The notes: a model not told the origin generated them from the letters alone. A stretch of 64,000 nucleotides of DNA from Rhizobium sp. C1 (GCF_021026335.1 NZ_JAJNCY010000013.1:1-64000); one strand, 5' to 3'. Shown: positions 8,504 to 17,693, numbered from the stretch's first letter. Numbers and translations are program-made.

Positions 8504-8517
8504 TTGACCTCGATCAA
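8504..8517. promoter_or_regulatory. FNR/FixK-type box upstream of cydA
   Basis: TTGACCTCGATCAA matches TTGAT-N4-ATCAA at 9 of 10 defined positions. If it acts as a class II site centred near -41, transcription would start near 8552, with AAGTAT (8541-8546) as a weak -10 element. It suggests a second, oxygen-controlled promoter for cydABX inside the operon. Confidence 0.6.
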
Positions 8518-8581
8518 CTCGCCGGCCGGCCGATGGCGGTAAGTATTCCCCAGACACTATGTTTCGATAGGCGAGAGCATT

Positions 8582-10183
8582 ATGGATATCGACGTCGTCG
8601 AGCTGTCACGACTGCAATTTGCAATGACAGCGCTCTATCATTTTCTTTTTGTGCCTCTGACACTGGGACTTTCGGTCATCGTTGCCATCATGGAGACGGT
8701 CTATGTCATGACCGATCGTCCGATATGGCGGCAGATGACCAAGTTCTGGGGCACGTTGTTCGGCATCAACTTCGTTCTTGGCGTCGCGACCGGCATCACC
8801 ATGGAATTCCAGTTCGGCATGAACTGGAGCTATTACAGTCACTATGTCGGCGATATCTTCGGCGCGCCACTGGCGGTCGAGGGCCTGATGGCCTTCTTTC
8901 TCGAGGCGACTTTTGTCGGTCTCTTTTTCTTCGGCTGGGACCGGCTGTCCAAGCGCGCGCATCTCATCGTCGCCTGGCTTGTCGCCATCGGCTCGAATTT
9001 CTCGGCACTTTGGATCCTCATCGCCAATGGCTGGATGCAGAACCCGGTGGGGGCGGCCTTCAACCCGCTGACGATGCGCATGGAGATGACCTCGTTCTTC
9101 GATGTCGTCTTCAATGAGGTGGCACAGGCCAAGTTCGTGCATACGGTTTCGGCAGGCTACGTCACGGCTTCGGTCTTCGTGCTCGGCGTTTCGGCCTGGT
9201 ATCTGCTCAAAGGCCGCCACACCGATCTCGCCCGCCGCTCGATTGCGGTGGCCGCCTCTTTCGGTCTCGCCTCGGCCCTCTCGGTCGTCGTGCTGGGCGA
9301 TGAGTCCGGCTATTCTGTCACCCTGTCGCAGAAGATGAAGCTCGCGGCCATCGAGGGCATGTGGGAGACCCAACCTGCACCGGCCTCCTTCACGCTTCTC
9401 GGCTTCCCCGACCAGAAGGCCCGCGAGACGCATTATGCGATCCATGTTCCCTATGTCATGGGTCTCATCGGTACGCGTTCGCTCACCCGCGAAATCCCCG
9501 GCATTGCCGATCTGGTGAAGCAGGCGGAAACCCGCATTCGCTCAGGAATCATTGCCTATAACGCGCTGATGGACTACCGCGCCAACAAGGGCAAGGTCGC
9601 AGACGACGTCGCCAGGACCTTTGAAGAGCACAGCAAGGATCTCGGCTTTGCCCTGCTGCTCAAGCGCTATGTCGACGATCCGCGTCAGGCAACCGATACA
9701 CAGATCGCGCAGGCCGCCAATGATACGGTGCCAACCGTCTGGCCGCTCTTCTGGGCCTTCCGGCTCATGGTGGCGCTGGGCTTCTCCTTCATTGGTCTCA
9801 TGGTCTGGTTCTTCTGGATGTCGTCCTTCCGCAACATGCGCTTCCCGCGCGTGGCGCTGCGGCTCGCCGTCATTCTCATCCCGGCGCCCTGGATTGCTGC
9901 TGAACTCGGCTGGTTCGTCGCCGAATTCGGCCGCCAGCCCTGGACGGTGGACGGCGTTCTGCCGACCGCGCTTTCAGCTTCGAGCCTGTCGGTGGCAGAC
10001 CTCGCCATCACGCTCGCCGGCTTCGTTCTGTTCTACAGCGTGCTCTTCATCATCGAGATGGGCCTGATGGTGAAATATATCCGCAAGGGTCCGTATATCG
10101 ACGTGTCCGAGACCAACCGCTGGCAATCGGACCATCGCGACCGGTTGAGCGCACCCGCACCCCTTGCCCAACCTGCGGAGTAA
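8582..10183 (+). CDS. cydA: Cytochrome bd-I type ubiquinol oxidase subunit I (CydA)
   Basis: This 533-residue, roughly nine-helix inner-membrane subunit binds all three hemes and oxidises ubiquinol, reducing oxygen to water with high affinity. His20 in ALYHFLFVP corresponds to the E. coli heme b595 ligand His19. Glu100 and Glu108 (AVEGLMAFFLEATF) match the conserved E. coli Glu99/Glu107, and the histidine in KFVHTVSAG matches the E. coli b558 ligand His186. The segment WETQPAPASFTLLGFPDQ and about 100 following residues show a long, E. coli-type Q-loop rather than the short CIO type. It is followed at once by cydB and cydX. Confidence 0.98.
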   Translation: MDIDVVELSRLQFAMTALYHFLFVPLTLGLSVIVAIMETVYVMTDRPIWRQMTKFWGTLFGINFVLGVATGITMEFQFGMNWSYYSHYVGDIFGAPLAVEGLMAFFLEATFVGLFFFGWDRLSKRAHLIVAWLVAIGSNFSALWILIANGWMQNPVGAAFNPLTMRMEMTSFFDVVFNEVAQAKFVHTVSAGYVTASVFVLGVSAWYLLKGRHTDLARRSIAVAASFGLASALSVVVLGDESGYSVTLSQKMKLAAIEGMWETQPAPASFTLLGFPDQKARETHYAIHVPYVMGLIGTRSLTREIPGIADLVKQAETRIRSGIIAYNALMDYRANKGKVADDVARTFEEHSKDLGFALLLKRYVDDPRQATDTQIAQAANDTVPTVWPLFWAFRLMVALGFSFIGLMVWFFWMSSFRNMRFPRVALRLAVILIPAPWIAAELGWFVAEFGRQPWTVDGVLPTALSASSLSVADLAITLAGFVLFYSVLFIIEMGLMVKYIRKGPYIDVSETNRWQSDHRDRLSAPAPLAQPAE

Positions 10184-10188
10184 CGATC

Positions 10189-11340
10189 ATGATCCTCAAT
10201 GAACTTGTTCCTTTCGAATTCCTGCGGGTGATCTGGTGGGCCCTGCTCGGTGTTCTTCTCACCGGCTTTGCACTGACTGACGGTTTCGATCTCGGCGTCG
10301 GCGCACTGCTTCCCTTTGTCGGCAAGACCGACAGCGAGCGGCGCGTCGCCATCAACACGATCGGCCCGGTCTGGGAAGGTAACCAGGTGTGGTTCATCCT
10401 GGGTGGCGGCGCGATCTTCGCCGCCTGGCCGCCGCTCTATGCCGTCAGCTTTTCGGGCTTCTATCTCGCCATGTTCGCGGTTCTCGCAGCCCTCATCCTG
10501 CGCCCGGTCGGCTTCAAGTATCGCTCGAAGCGGGAAAGCGCGCTCTGGCGCAACGGCTGGGATTGGGCGCTCTTCGTCGGCGGCTTCGTACCGGCACTCA
10601 TCTTCGGCGTCGCCATGGGCAATGTCCTGCAGGGCGTACCCTTCCGTCTCAACGAGGACCTGAAGATTTTCTACGACGGCACATTCTTCGGCCTGCTCAA
10701 TCCCTTTGCGCTGCTGACCGGCATCGTCTCTCTCTCCATGCTGATCACGCATGGCGCGGCATGGCTCCAGCTCAAGGCGGAGGGGCCGGTGCGTGATCGC
10801 GCCCGGGCCATCGGTTCGGTAGCAGCTCTCGTCACGATCGTGACCTATGTCCTGGCCGGTCTCTGGCTTGCCGGCGGCATCGGCGGCTACAGTCTCGTCG
10901 GTCAGATCGTCAGTGACGGTCCTTCGAACCCGACATTCAGCGAGACAGCGCGCACGGCCAGCTGGTTTGGCGCTTTCGCCGAACGGCCCTGGATCGCTGT
11001 TGCGCCCGTTCTGGGCCTGCTCGGCTCGCTGCTCGCCTTCTTCGGTCTGCGCGCCGGCAAGGACGTAGCGACGCTGCTTTATTCGAAGCTCGCGATCATC
11101 GGCATCATCTCGTCGGTGGGTCTGACGATGTTCCCCTACATCCTGCCCTCCTCGATCGACGCCCGGTCGTCGCTGACGGTGTGGAATGCCTCGTCGTCGC
11201 AGCAGACCCTCTTCGTCATGCTGGTTGCTGCGGTCATCTTCGTGCCGATCATTCTGGCCTACACCGCCTGGGTCTACAAGGTTCTGTGGGGCAAGGTGAC
11301 AGAAGCCGACATCAACCGCGATCACGAAACCGTCTATTGA
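10189..11340 (+). CDS. cydB: Cytochrome bd ubiquinol oxidase subunit II (CydB)
   Basis: This 383-residue, eight-helix membrane protein forms the heterodimer with CydA. The hallmark segments are present: FIWWALLGVLLTGFALTDGFDLG near the N-terminus in slightly varied form, GNQVWFILGGGAIFAAWP near residue 65, and WDWALFVGGFVPALIFGVAMGN near 120. Length and residue pattern match E. coli CydB (379). It starts 5 bases after the cydA stop and precedes cydX by 15 bases, so it is in the same transcript. Confidence 0.98.
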   Translation: MILNELVPFEFLRVIWWALLGVLLTGFALTDGFDLGVGALLPFVGKTDSERRVAINTIGPVWEGNQVWFILGGGAIFAAWPPLYAVSFSGFYLAMFAVLAALILRPVGFKYRSKRESALWRNGWDWALFVGGFVPALIFGVAMGNVLQGVPFRLNEDLKIFYDGTFFGLLNPFALLTGIVSLSMLITHGAAWLQLKAEGPVRDRARAIGSVAALVTIVTYVLAGLWLAGGIGGYSLVGQIVSDGPSNPTFSETARTASWFGAFAERPWIAVAPVLGLLGSLLAFFGLRAGKDVATLLYSKLAIIGIISSVGLTMFPYILPSSIDARSSLTVWNASSSQQTLFVMLVAAVIFVPIILAYTAWVYKVLWGKVTEADINRDHETVY

Positions 11341-11355
11341 GAGGAGACCTCGATC

Positions 11356-11493
11356 ATGTGGTATTTTGCCTGGCTTCTCGGCCTGCCGCTCGCCGCGCTG
11401 TTCGCCGTCGTCAACGCCATGTGGCTGGAAATGCAGCAGGACCGGCAGATGATGAACGGAACGCATGACAAGCGCGACGACCCGCGAAGGTAA
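11356..11493 (+). CDS. cydX: Cytochrome bd oxidase small subunit CydX
   Basis: A 45-codon gene starting MWYFAWLLGLPLAALFAVVN, the diagnostic N-terminal single-helix sequence of CydX/YbgT, followed by a charged C-terminal tail. CydX packs against CydA and stabilises the hemes of cytochrome bd. GAGGAG precedes the ATG by 8 to 10 bases. It lies 15 bases after cydB and before a strong terminator. It is easily missed because of its size. Confidence 0.93.
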   Translation: MWYFAWLLGLPLAALFAVVNAMWLEMQQDRQMMNGTHDKRDDPRR

Positions 11494-11538
11494 TTTGCGC
11501 CGAACAAAAACCGAGCCGTCCGTCATCCTGAAAGCAAG

Positions 11539-11569
11539 ACGCCCGCAAACATATCGTTGCGGGCGTTTT
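11539..11569. terminator. Bidirectional terminator between cydX and guaA
   Basis: ACGCCCGCAA (11539-11548) pairs with TTGCGGGCGT (11557-11566) in a 10-bp stem with an 8-base loop, followed by a short T-run. It ends cydDCABX on the plus strand and can serve guaA on the minus strand. Confidence 0.75.
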
Positions 11570-11594
11570 CAGTCTGGGATCTTTCAGAACCCGA

Positions 11595-13172
11595 TCATTC
11601 CCACTCGATCGTTCCCGGCGGCTTGGATGTCACGTCGTAGACCACGCGGTTGACGCCCTTGACCTCGTTGATGATGCGGGTCGCGGTGCGGCCGAGGAAG
11701 GCCATGTCGTAGGGGAAGAAGTCGGCGGTCATGCCGTCGACGGAGGTGACGGCGCGCAGTGCCAGAACCCGGTCATAGGTGCGGCCATCGCCCATGACGC
11801 CGACCGTCTGGACCGGCAGCAGGACCGAGAAGGCCTGCCAGATCTTGTCGTAGAGGCCGGCCTTGCGGATTTCCTCGATATAGATCGCATCCGCCTTGCG
11901 CAGGATGTCCAGCTTTTCGCGGGTCACGCCACCGGGGAGACGAATGGCAAGGCCCGGACCCGGGAACGGGTGGCGGCCGATGAAGCTTTCCGGCAGGCCG
12001 AGTTCGCGGCCGAGCGCGCGGACTTCGTCCTTGAACAGCTCGCGCAGCGGCTCGACCAGCCGCATGTTCATGCGGTCGGGCAGGCCGCCGACATTGTGGT
12101 GGCTCTTGATGGTGACGGAGGGGCCGCCCGAGAAGGAGACGCTTTCGATGACGTCCGGATAGAGCGTGCCCTGCGCCAGGAAGCGCACCGGGCCCTTGCC
12201 GTCGGTGGCGATCTTGCGGGCTTCTTCCTCGAAGACTTCGATGAAGAGGCGGCCGATGGTCTTGCGCTTCTTTTCAGGGTCCGCCTCGCCTTCGAGCTGG
12301 CCGATGAAGAGATCGGAAGCGTCCACATGGACAAGCGGGATGTTGTAGTGGTCGCGGAACATGCCGACGACCTGCTCGGTCTCGCCCTGACGCATGAGGC
12401 CGTGATCGACATAGATGCAGGTCAGCTGATCGCCGATGGCTTCGTGGATCAGCACGGCCGCCACGGAGCTATCCACGCCGCCGGACAGGCCGCAGATGAC
12501 GCGTTCCTTGCCGACCTGATCGCGGATCTTCTGGACCATCTCGGCGCGGTAGGCCGACATGGTCCAGTCGGCATGCAGGCCGACGATCTTGTGCACGAAA
12601 TTGGCAATCAGCTTGCCGCCATCCGGCGTGTGAACCACTTCCGGGTGGAACATGGTCGTGTAGTAGCGCTTCGCCTCGTTGACGCAGATAGCGAAGGGGG
12701 CGTTTTCGGACACGCCGATGATTTCGAAGCCTTCCGGCGCCTGCGTGACGCGGTCGCCATGGCTCATCCAGACCGGATATTCGCCGCCGACTTCCCAGAG
12801 GCCGTCGAAGAGCGGGGAGTTCTTGAGGATTTTCACATCCGCACGGCCGAATTCGGCGGCATGACCACCTTCAACGACACCGCCCAGCTGCACGGCCATG
12901 GTCTGCTGGCCGTAGCAGATCGCCATGATCGGAATGCCGGCGTCGAACACGTCCTGCGGCGCGCGGGGACTTCCCTCGCGGGTGACGGAGTCAGGGCCGC
13001 CGGAGAAGATCACGCCCTTGGGCTTCAGCTTCTGAAATCCTTCGCCCGCCTTCTGATACGGCCAGATTTCGCAATAGACGCCCGTCTCGCGAATGCGCCG
13101 GGCAATCAGCTGCGTGACCTGGCTGCCGAAATCGATGATGAGGATGGATTCAGAATGGGCGTCGTGTGACAT
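11595..13172 (-). CDS. guaA: GMP synthase (glutamine-hydrolysing)
   Basis: This 525-residue cytoplasmic enzyme aminates XMP to GMP with ATP and glutamine. The N-terminal class I amidotransferase domain has catalytic Cys86 in AICYGQQ and the HPE segment in FHPEVVHT near 177. The PP-loop ATP site is GLSGGVDSS near 230, and the C-terminal dimerisation domain ends in GTIEWE. Length matches the family. It lies 64 bases after the nucleosidase gene in the same direction, making a purine-salvage pairing plausible. Confidence 0.98.
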   Translation of the reverse strand: MSHDAHSESILIIDFGSQVTQLIARRIRETGVYCEIWPYQKAGEGFQKLKPKGVIFSGGPDSVTREGSPRAPQDVFDAGIPIMAICYGQQTMAVQLGGVVEGGHAAEFGRADVKILKNSPLFDGLWEVGGEYPVWMSHGDRVTQAPEGFEIIGVSENAPFAICVNEAKRYYTTMFHPEVVHTPDGGKLIANFVHKIVGLHADWTMSAYRAEMVQKIRDQVGKERVICGLSGGVDSSVAAVLIHEAIGDQLTCIYVDHGLMRQGETEQVVGMFRDHYNIPLVHVDASDLFIGQLEGEADPEKKRKTIGRLFIEVFEEEARKIATDGKGPVRFLAQGTLYPDVIESVSFSGGPSVTIKSHHNVGGLPDRMNMRLVEPLRELFKDEVRALGRELGLPESFIGRHPFPGPGLAIRLPGGVTREKLDILRKADAIYIEEIRKAGLYDKIWQAFSVLLPVQTVGVMGDGRTYDRVLALRAVTSVDGMTADFFPYDMAFLGRTATRIINEVKGVNRVVYDVTSKPPGTIEWE

Positions 13173-13236
13173 GAACAGCCTTTGCTAAGAGGCCGCGGAG
13201 GCGTGCGCCACCGGGCAGGGGCTCCAAAACCCGCCC

Positions 13237-13875
13237 TTACAGCATCAGGCTCCCATTGTCCAAGGCCTCTTCGATGGTGCGGACGGCTTTTGCGAGTTTT
13301 TCATCGATGACATGGAGATATTCCGTCCAGTCGCCGACATGTTTCAGCTCTTCCTTGCCGTCCGAAATCCCGCGAAGCCCGATCAGCGGAATCCCGAAAT
13401 GCTGAGCAGCCCGCAGAATTGCAAAGCTTTCCATGTCCACCATGTCTGCATCAATTGCGTCATAGGCAGCGCCCGACACGATATTCGCACCCGTGGAAAG
13501 CCGCGCCGAGGGAATGCCCGCGACCGAAAGCGGCAGCGGTACAGCCTTCGGCAGATCGAGGAACGGCGTCAGGCCCTTCTCGAAGCCGAGTGCAGAAGCG
13601 TCCATGTCGCGATAGCTCACGGATGAGGCCTGATAGACTTCCGTCTGTCCAAGCGTCGCCGAGCCTGCCGAGCCAAGCGAGACAATGAGGTTCGGCTTGT
13701 GACCGGTTGCTTCCAGCGTCGCAAGGGCCGCCGTGAGCACCACAGCGGCCTCGACGGGGCCGACGCCCGTCATCAGCGGCGCGATATGCCCCCGCAGATG
13801 GATGCCATATTCGGCATCCACCGCCATGACGTAAAGAATGCGCTTGTTCGCAACGGTCTTGAGTTCGAAATCCAT
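13237..13875 (-). CDS. 5'-methylthioadenosine/S-adenosylhomocysteine nucleosidase-like protein
   Basis: This protein of about 212 residues has the PNP/UDP phosphorylase fold. It keeps key MtnN features: a catalytic-type glutamate in AVDAEYG, the glycine-rich SLGSAGSA, VDMES matching the ribose-binding VEMEA, and the acid residue in GISDG. These enzymes cleave adenine from MTA and SAH. I start at the ATG at 13875 (MDFELKTV), where a purine-rich AGGCGGCAGG precedes it; an ATG at 13914 has no such site. It lies between the DUF1513 gene and guaA, all minus strand. Sequence divergence from E. coli MtnN leaves substrate choice uncertain. Confidence 0.82.
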   Translation of the reverse strand: MDFELKTVANKRILYVMAVDAEYGIHLRGHIAPLMTGVGPVEAAVVLTAALATLEATGHKPNLIVSLGSAGSATLGQTEVYQASSVSYRDMDASALGFEKGLTPFLDLPKAVPLPLSVAGIPSARLSTGANIVSGAAYDAIDADMVDMESFAILRAAQHFGIPLIGLRGISDGKEELKHVGDWTEYLHVIDEKLAKAVRTIEEALDNGSLML

Positions 13876-13935
13876 GAAGCCTGCCGCCTGTTGAAATCGC
13901 GTGGACCGTGCCACGTGAACGTGACGCCGGCAAGA

Positions 13936-15015
13936 TCAACCGACGCGAACGACGTGCTGGTCCCAATTGACCGGCGACTGCCGGCCGTTGAAAAGGCCGC
14001 CCTCCGTCGAAATGCCGAAGCCGCGGGGGCCGGCGGCGACGCCCGAGGCCCCGGCCAGCTTGACCTCCTGAACCAGCGTGCCCGAAACCGCATCAAGCAC
14101 GACATAGGATCCACCCCGCGGCGAGGTCGCAGCGACAATGCCTTCCTTGCGGTTGATGGCGATGGCGCCGACATAGTTGTCCAGATTGCGCGCCGTCTGT
14201 TCCGGCAGGTAGATGAATTCAAGGGCCTCGCCGGGGCGGAACCGGCCGATCAGCGGCGGCAGGTCGTCGCGCGCGCCTTCATACTGGCAGGCGAACCAGA
14301 TTTCGTGATGGCCGGCCAGCGCGATGTGGCGGGTGGAAAGCTGCCTGAAATCTGGCGGCAATTCGTGCTTTTCGATGAGCGAGCCGGTGGCCGCATCGAT
14401 CAGCGCCAGCGATGGCTCCATCCGGTCGAGGTTCAGTTTCGTGCGGCCGAAATCCGGATGGGTCTCGATCCCGCCATTGGCGGCGATCAGGGTCGTGCCG
14501 TCGAAGCTGATGGAGAGATCGTGCGGACCGACGCCATAGGTCGGGTACTCGCCGATACGGGCGAAACTGTCGGTTGCATCATAAATACCGATCACACCGC
14601 GCGCGTTGTCGAAATCGTTCTCGCTGGCATAGAGTACGCGTCCGTCGCGGGAAAATGTGCCGTGGCCGTAGAAATGCCGCCCCTCAGGCGAGGCGATCAC
14701 GATCGGGGCTGCCTGGCCGTTGAGGTCGAAGATCGCCGCGAACGTGCCGGGCCGCCGCGCAAAGGCGACGACGCGGTTGTAGTTGCGGTCGAAGGCCAGT
14801 CCATGCGCCCGGTTGGGCAGCGGGCTCCGATCGATGATGGTCCCCTCCTCCGTCAGGGTCGCCAGTCCAAAATGGCCGGCTGCGTCCATGAAGGCGGCGG
14901 CGAACACGGCGTCGGTGCGCTCAAGAGCAAAGAGCTTTTCCGGTGCAAGGCCAGCCAGAAACGTCGCGCCGGCAGCGTGAATGAAGCTGCGTCGGCTCAA
15001 AAGCGCGCTACGCAT
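13936..15015 (-). CDS. DUF1513 beta-propeller protein, Tat-exported
   Basis: A 359-residue protein whose N-terminus MRSALLSRRSFIHAAGATF is a twin-arginine signal (SRRSF). The rest has repeated beta-propeller-like strands, for example YGHGTFSRDGRVLYASEND near 115 and VGPHDLSISFDGTTLIAANGG near 170, typical of DUF1513. The start at 15015 is set by the Tat signal and by the one-base gap after the upstream imelysin stop. Tat export implies folding, or cofactor or metal loading, before secretion. Members recur beside imelysin genes in proteobacteria; their biochemical role is not established. It is the fourth gene of the iron-acquisition-like cluster. Confidence 0.85.
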   Translation of the reverse strand: MRSALLSRRSFIHAAGATFLAGLAPEKLFALERTDAVFAAAFMDAAGHFGLATLTEEGTIIDRSPLPNRAHGLAFDRNYNRVVAFARRPGTFAAIFDLNGQAAPIVIASPEGRHFYGHGTFSRDGRVLYASENDFDNARGVIGIYDATDSFARIGEYPTYGVGPHDLSISFDGTTLIAANGGIETHPDFGRTKLNLDRMEPSLALIDAATGSLIEKHELPPDFRQLSTRHIALAGHHEIWFACQYEGARDDLPPLIGRFRPGEALEFIYLPEQTARNLDNYVGAIAINRKEGIVAATSPRGGSYVVLDAVSGTLVQEVKLAGASGVAAGPRGFGISTEGGLFNGRQSPVNWDQHVVRVG

Positions 15016-15016
15016 C

Positions 15017-16102
15017 TCAATCCCCGTCCGAGAAGGTGAAGCCCGCCGCAAGACCCATGGCGCGGCCGTAATCATTGTTCAGCCGCGCCTGCAGGTCGGC
15101 GATCGTCATGACCAGGAATTCAAGCCGCGAATGCGCCTTCTCGTCGGCAAGAATGGTTTCCACCGGCATGTCAAGCTTGCCAGCCGTCACAATCGCGGTG
15201 CGGAAGTCGAAATTGATATTGGTCGTGATCGCTGAGCCTTCTCCGCGGATGATGTATTGCATCCCGCTCTTTTCCCAGAAGGCCTGCAGACCCTTCAGAT
15301 TGTCCTGGACAGAACGCAGCGTGAGGCCCGAGCGCCAATAGAGCGCCTTCCGGGCATTCGCGCCGCCTTCGCCGGACGAGAAGATCATCAGCCGCTTTTC
15401 ATTGGTGGTTTCCAGCCCGCGCACCAGAGTGCCGAGAAGCGCAATCAGTGCCTCCTCGCCATTGCGGAAGACCGGATTGTCGGGGCCGGGCTTGCGCCAC
15501 TTGTCGGCAATGCCGTCCGGCGCGTTCCAGGCATCTGAAAGTTCCCCTGCCAGAACCGCAATATTGGCGGCGATCGCGCGACCCACATGGCAGCGGAAAT
15601 TGTCCTTGCCGGCCAGAAGCTCCTCGTTGCCGGTGCCGGTCAGGACGAATTCAAGCCCCGTCAGACCCTGGATCGCCACGCTCTTCGACTTCATCGAAGC
15701 TCCGGCGATCTCGTTTTCGTCCTTGGAGGCAAGCAGCGTCTGGATCTGCTTCAGAGCCAGACCCTTGCGGTCGGGGAAGAAGAGAATGCGCTCGAACACG
15801 TTGTTGTCGAGCACCGGCCCGTCGCGCAGGACCTCGATCGTGGACCATGCCGAGACCAGATCTGCAAAGGCCTTCCGTGCGCCTTGATAGGAGGATGGAT
15901 CGTTGGCTATGCAGAGCCTGTTCATCGCTGCGCCGGCCGCCTCCGCCGCGTTGCGGAAGTTGCTGTAGCCCGGAATGATGACGTCATCGACGGTCCTTTG
16001 CATGACAGGTTCGATCTCTGCATCGCTGACATAGGCGGCCCTTGCGGCCGGCGCAAACGACGCCATGGCCACGGCGGTCAGGAGGACAACGAATCTTTTC
16101 AT
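15017..16102 (-). CDS. Imelysin family protein (second paralogue)
   Basis: This 361-residue secreted protein has a clear Sec signal peptide (MKRFVVLLTAVAMASFAPAARA) and an imelysin-like all-helical body. It resembles the IrpA/EfeO M75-like group of periplasmic iron-associated proteins. The family motif is degenerate here: VAIQGLTGLEFVLTGTG replaces GxHAIEFLLWG, so the histidine is missing. The start at 16102 overlaps the cytochrome stop (TGATG), indicating translational coupling. The divergence of the motif from its paralogue upstream suggests the two proteins do different jobs. Confidence 0.85.
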   Translation of the reverse strand: MKRFVVLLTAVAMASFAPAARAAYVSDAEIEPVMQRTVDDVIIPGYSNFRNAAEAAGAAMNRLCIANDPSSYQGARKAFADLVSAWSTIEVLRDGPVLDNNVFERILFFPDRKGLALKQIQTLLASKDENEIAGASMKSKSVAIQGLTGLEFVLTGTGNEELLAGKDNFRCHVGRAIAANIAVLAGELSDAWNAPDGIADKWRKPGPDNPVFRNGEEALIALLGTLVRGLETTNEKRLMIFSSGEGGANARKALYWRSGLTLRSVQDNLKGLQAFWEKSGMQYIIRGEGSAITTNINFDFRTAIVTAGKLDMPVETILADEKAHSRLEFLVMTIADLQARLNNDYGRAMGLAAGFTFSDGD

Positions 16103-17649
16103 CACAGGGACCTCAGAAATTTCAAAAGCTTTTGCCGATCGGCACGCGCCAGTGCGGCATAGGCGTTTCGCGCCCGCTCGGCTTCGCCGCCGTGCCACAG
16201 GATGGCTTCTTCCAATGTACGGGCGCGACCGTCATGCAAGTACGATTCATACCCGTTCACGGTTTGCGCGAGACCTATACCCCAGAGCGGCGCCGTACGC
16301 CATTGCCTGCCGCCGGCTTCCCCCACTTGCTGACCGTCCGCCAGCGCTTCGCCCATATCGTGAAGCAGAAGATCGCTGTAAGGCCAGATCAGCTGGAAGG
16401 CATGTTGCGGCTCGGCCGTGACGCGAGCGGTCACGAATTTCGGCCGGTGGCAGTCGGTGCAGCCCGCGCCATAGAAAAGTGCCTTGCCGGCGAGCACGTC
16501 GGTGTCATCCACCTCGCGCCGCGCCGGCGGGGCGATATTGGCGGTATAGGCGGTTAGGAGATCGAGGATCGGGTCCGGCGCTTCGGTGTCGCCAAGCCGC
16601 GGCTGAACGCCTGTGGGCATTTTCAGGCACGCCGTTTCCGCCTTGGTGCAATCCCCATAGGGATCGGGTGCGTCGGGTGATGAAATCCCGATATCGGTTG
16701 AGAGGGCCGCTGCCGCCTGCGCCCGCACTGTCGGGTTCTGCGCCTTCCAGCCGAAGCGTCCCAGCACGATCGCGCCGGTCTTGGGATCGCGCACACGGTT
16801 GGCGACGCCATGGATGCCGCGGCCCGCCTTCGCCTGACGCTCGGCCTCGGCCAGAATTTCGCTTTCGGGAATTGCCTCCAGAAGCCCCATACCGGCAAGG
16901 CTCTGGGCAATACGGGGCGAAAGCGTCGTAGTCGGGTCGAGCGGCCCATAGGCAAGCGCCGTCACGGCATCATGCGGCGCGCGCAGCGTCAAGGTGTCGC
17001 CATCGGCAAGCGTCACGGTCTTTTCGCTATAGGTGACGACCGGGCGGCCCTCGCCGGCAAGCCCGGTCACACCCTTGTCCTGCAATTGCTGGCCATAGAT
17101 CGGATCGGGAAAATTGAGCCGCTGATGCGCGGAAAGCGTGGCGCGCTCGGCATCATTCGCCGGGCTGCGCGCGAGACGAAACAGGAAGGACTGGCTGTCC
17201 ACCCCGCCCTCGGGTGGCCGCCCCCGGCCGTCGCGCAGATGGCAGCTCTGGCAGGATCGGGCATTGAAGAGCGGGCCGAGGCCATCGGAGGCTTCGGTGG
17301 AGGAGGGGGCCTGGGCCCACATTTTCTTGAACAGCGCAAAGCCGAGCCTGAAGCGCTCGACGCCCTTGTCGTCGAGTGTTGCGTCAGGATGGCTCATGGC
17401 CTTGGCATCGGGTCGGCCCATGAAGGTGCCCGCCCCGCCGGAAAGCGTCTCATGCGCTTCAGGCCGCGTGAAATCCGTCGTCGGCGCGGTCACCGCGCTG
17501 ACGCGTTCGGCGTCGGCGGCTGAATAGCCGTTACCCCCGGCCATCACTGCGCCGGCCGCGATGACACAAACGCCAACGGCCCCCGCAGCGACGCGGAGGG
17601 CCGTGTTTCGTTTCTGAGGGCGAGAAGATTGGTCGATCATCCCTGACAT
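16102..17649 (-). CDS. Di-heme c-type cytochrome / DUF1111 thiol-oxidoreductase-like protein
   Basis: About 515 residues with an N-terminal membrane or signal segment (ALRVAAGAVGVCVIAAGAVMAGG) and two CxxCH heme-binding sites, CQSCH near 135 and CTDCH near 400. The layout matches the di-heme oxidoreductase family DUF1111 (distant MauG/peroxidase relatives). The start is placed at the ATG at 17649; an ATG at 17640 (MIDQSS) is equally possible. It lies between two imelysin genes and is coupled to the second. A periplasmic redox role, for example changing the iron oxidation state during uptake, is inference from context. Confidence 0.85.
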   Translation of the reverse strand: MSGMIDQSSRPQKRNTALRVAAGAVGVCVIAAGAVMAGGNGYSAADAERVSAVTAPTTDFTRPEAHETLSGGAGTFMGRPDAKAMSHPDATLDDKGVERFRLGFALFKKMWAQAPSSTEASDGLGPLFNARSCQSCHLRDGRGRPPEGGVDSQSFLFRLARSPANDAERATLSAHQRLNFPDPIYGQQLQDKGVTGLAGEGRPVVTYSEKTVTLADGDTLTLRAPHDAVTALAYGPLDPTTTLSPRIAQSLAGMGLLEAIPESEILAEAERQAKAGRGIHGVANRVRDPKTGAIVLGRFGWKAQNPTVRAQAAAALSTDIGISSPDAPDPYGDCTKAETACLKMPTGVQPRLGDTEAPDPILDLLTAYTANIAPPARREVDDTDVLAGKALFYGAGCTDCHRPKFVTARVTAEPQHAFQLIWPYSDLLLHDMGEALADGQQVGEAGGRQWRTAPLWGIGLAQTVNGYESYLHDGRARTLEEAILWHGGEAERARNAYAALARADRQKLLKFLRSL

Positions 17650-17686
17650 AAAAACAAGCAGCCGGCTCCGATGCCGAAGCCGGCTT
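17650..17686 (-). terminator. Hairpin with T-run between first imelysin and cytochrome genes
   Basis: Two AGCCGGCT arms (17660-17667 and 17678-17685) form an 8-bp stem with a 10-base loop, followed on the minus strand by GCTTGTTTTT. It begins 8 bases after the first imelysin stop and just before the cytochrome start. It is probably a partial terminator that makes the first gene the most abundant transcript. Confidence 0.6.
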
Positions 17687-17693
17687 CCCGGTC

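Noticed and set aside
10033-11526. Minus-strand open frame opposite cydB and cydX
   Set aside because: Shadow of cydB; charged low-complexity translation and no start signal.
11970-13169. Plus-strand open frame of about 399 codons opposite guaA
   Set aside because: Fully contained in guaA, composition typical of an antisense shadow, no family motif.
13900-13915. Small inverted repeat (CGTGG/CCACG) before the nucleosidase gene, considered as part of an SAH riboswitch
   Set aside because: Only a 5-bp stem; the conserved SAH riboswitch core was not found.
13699-15039. Plus-strand open frame of about 446 codons opposite the DUF1513 and nucleosidase genes
   Set aside because: It spans two real minus-strand genes and the gap between them; the translation looks like an antisense product.
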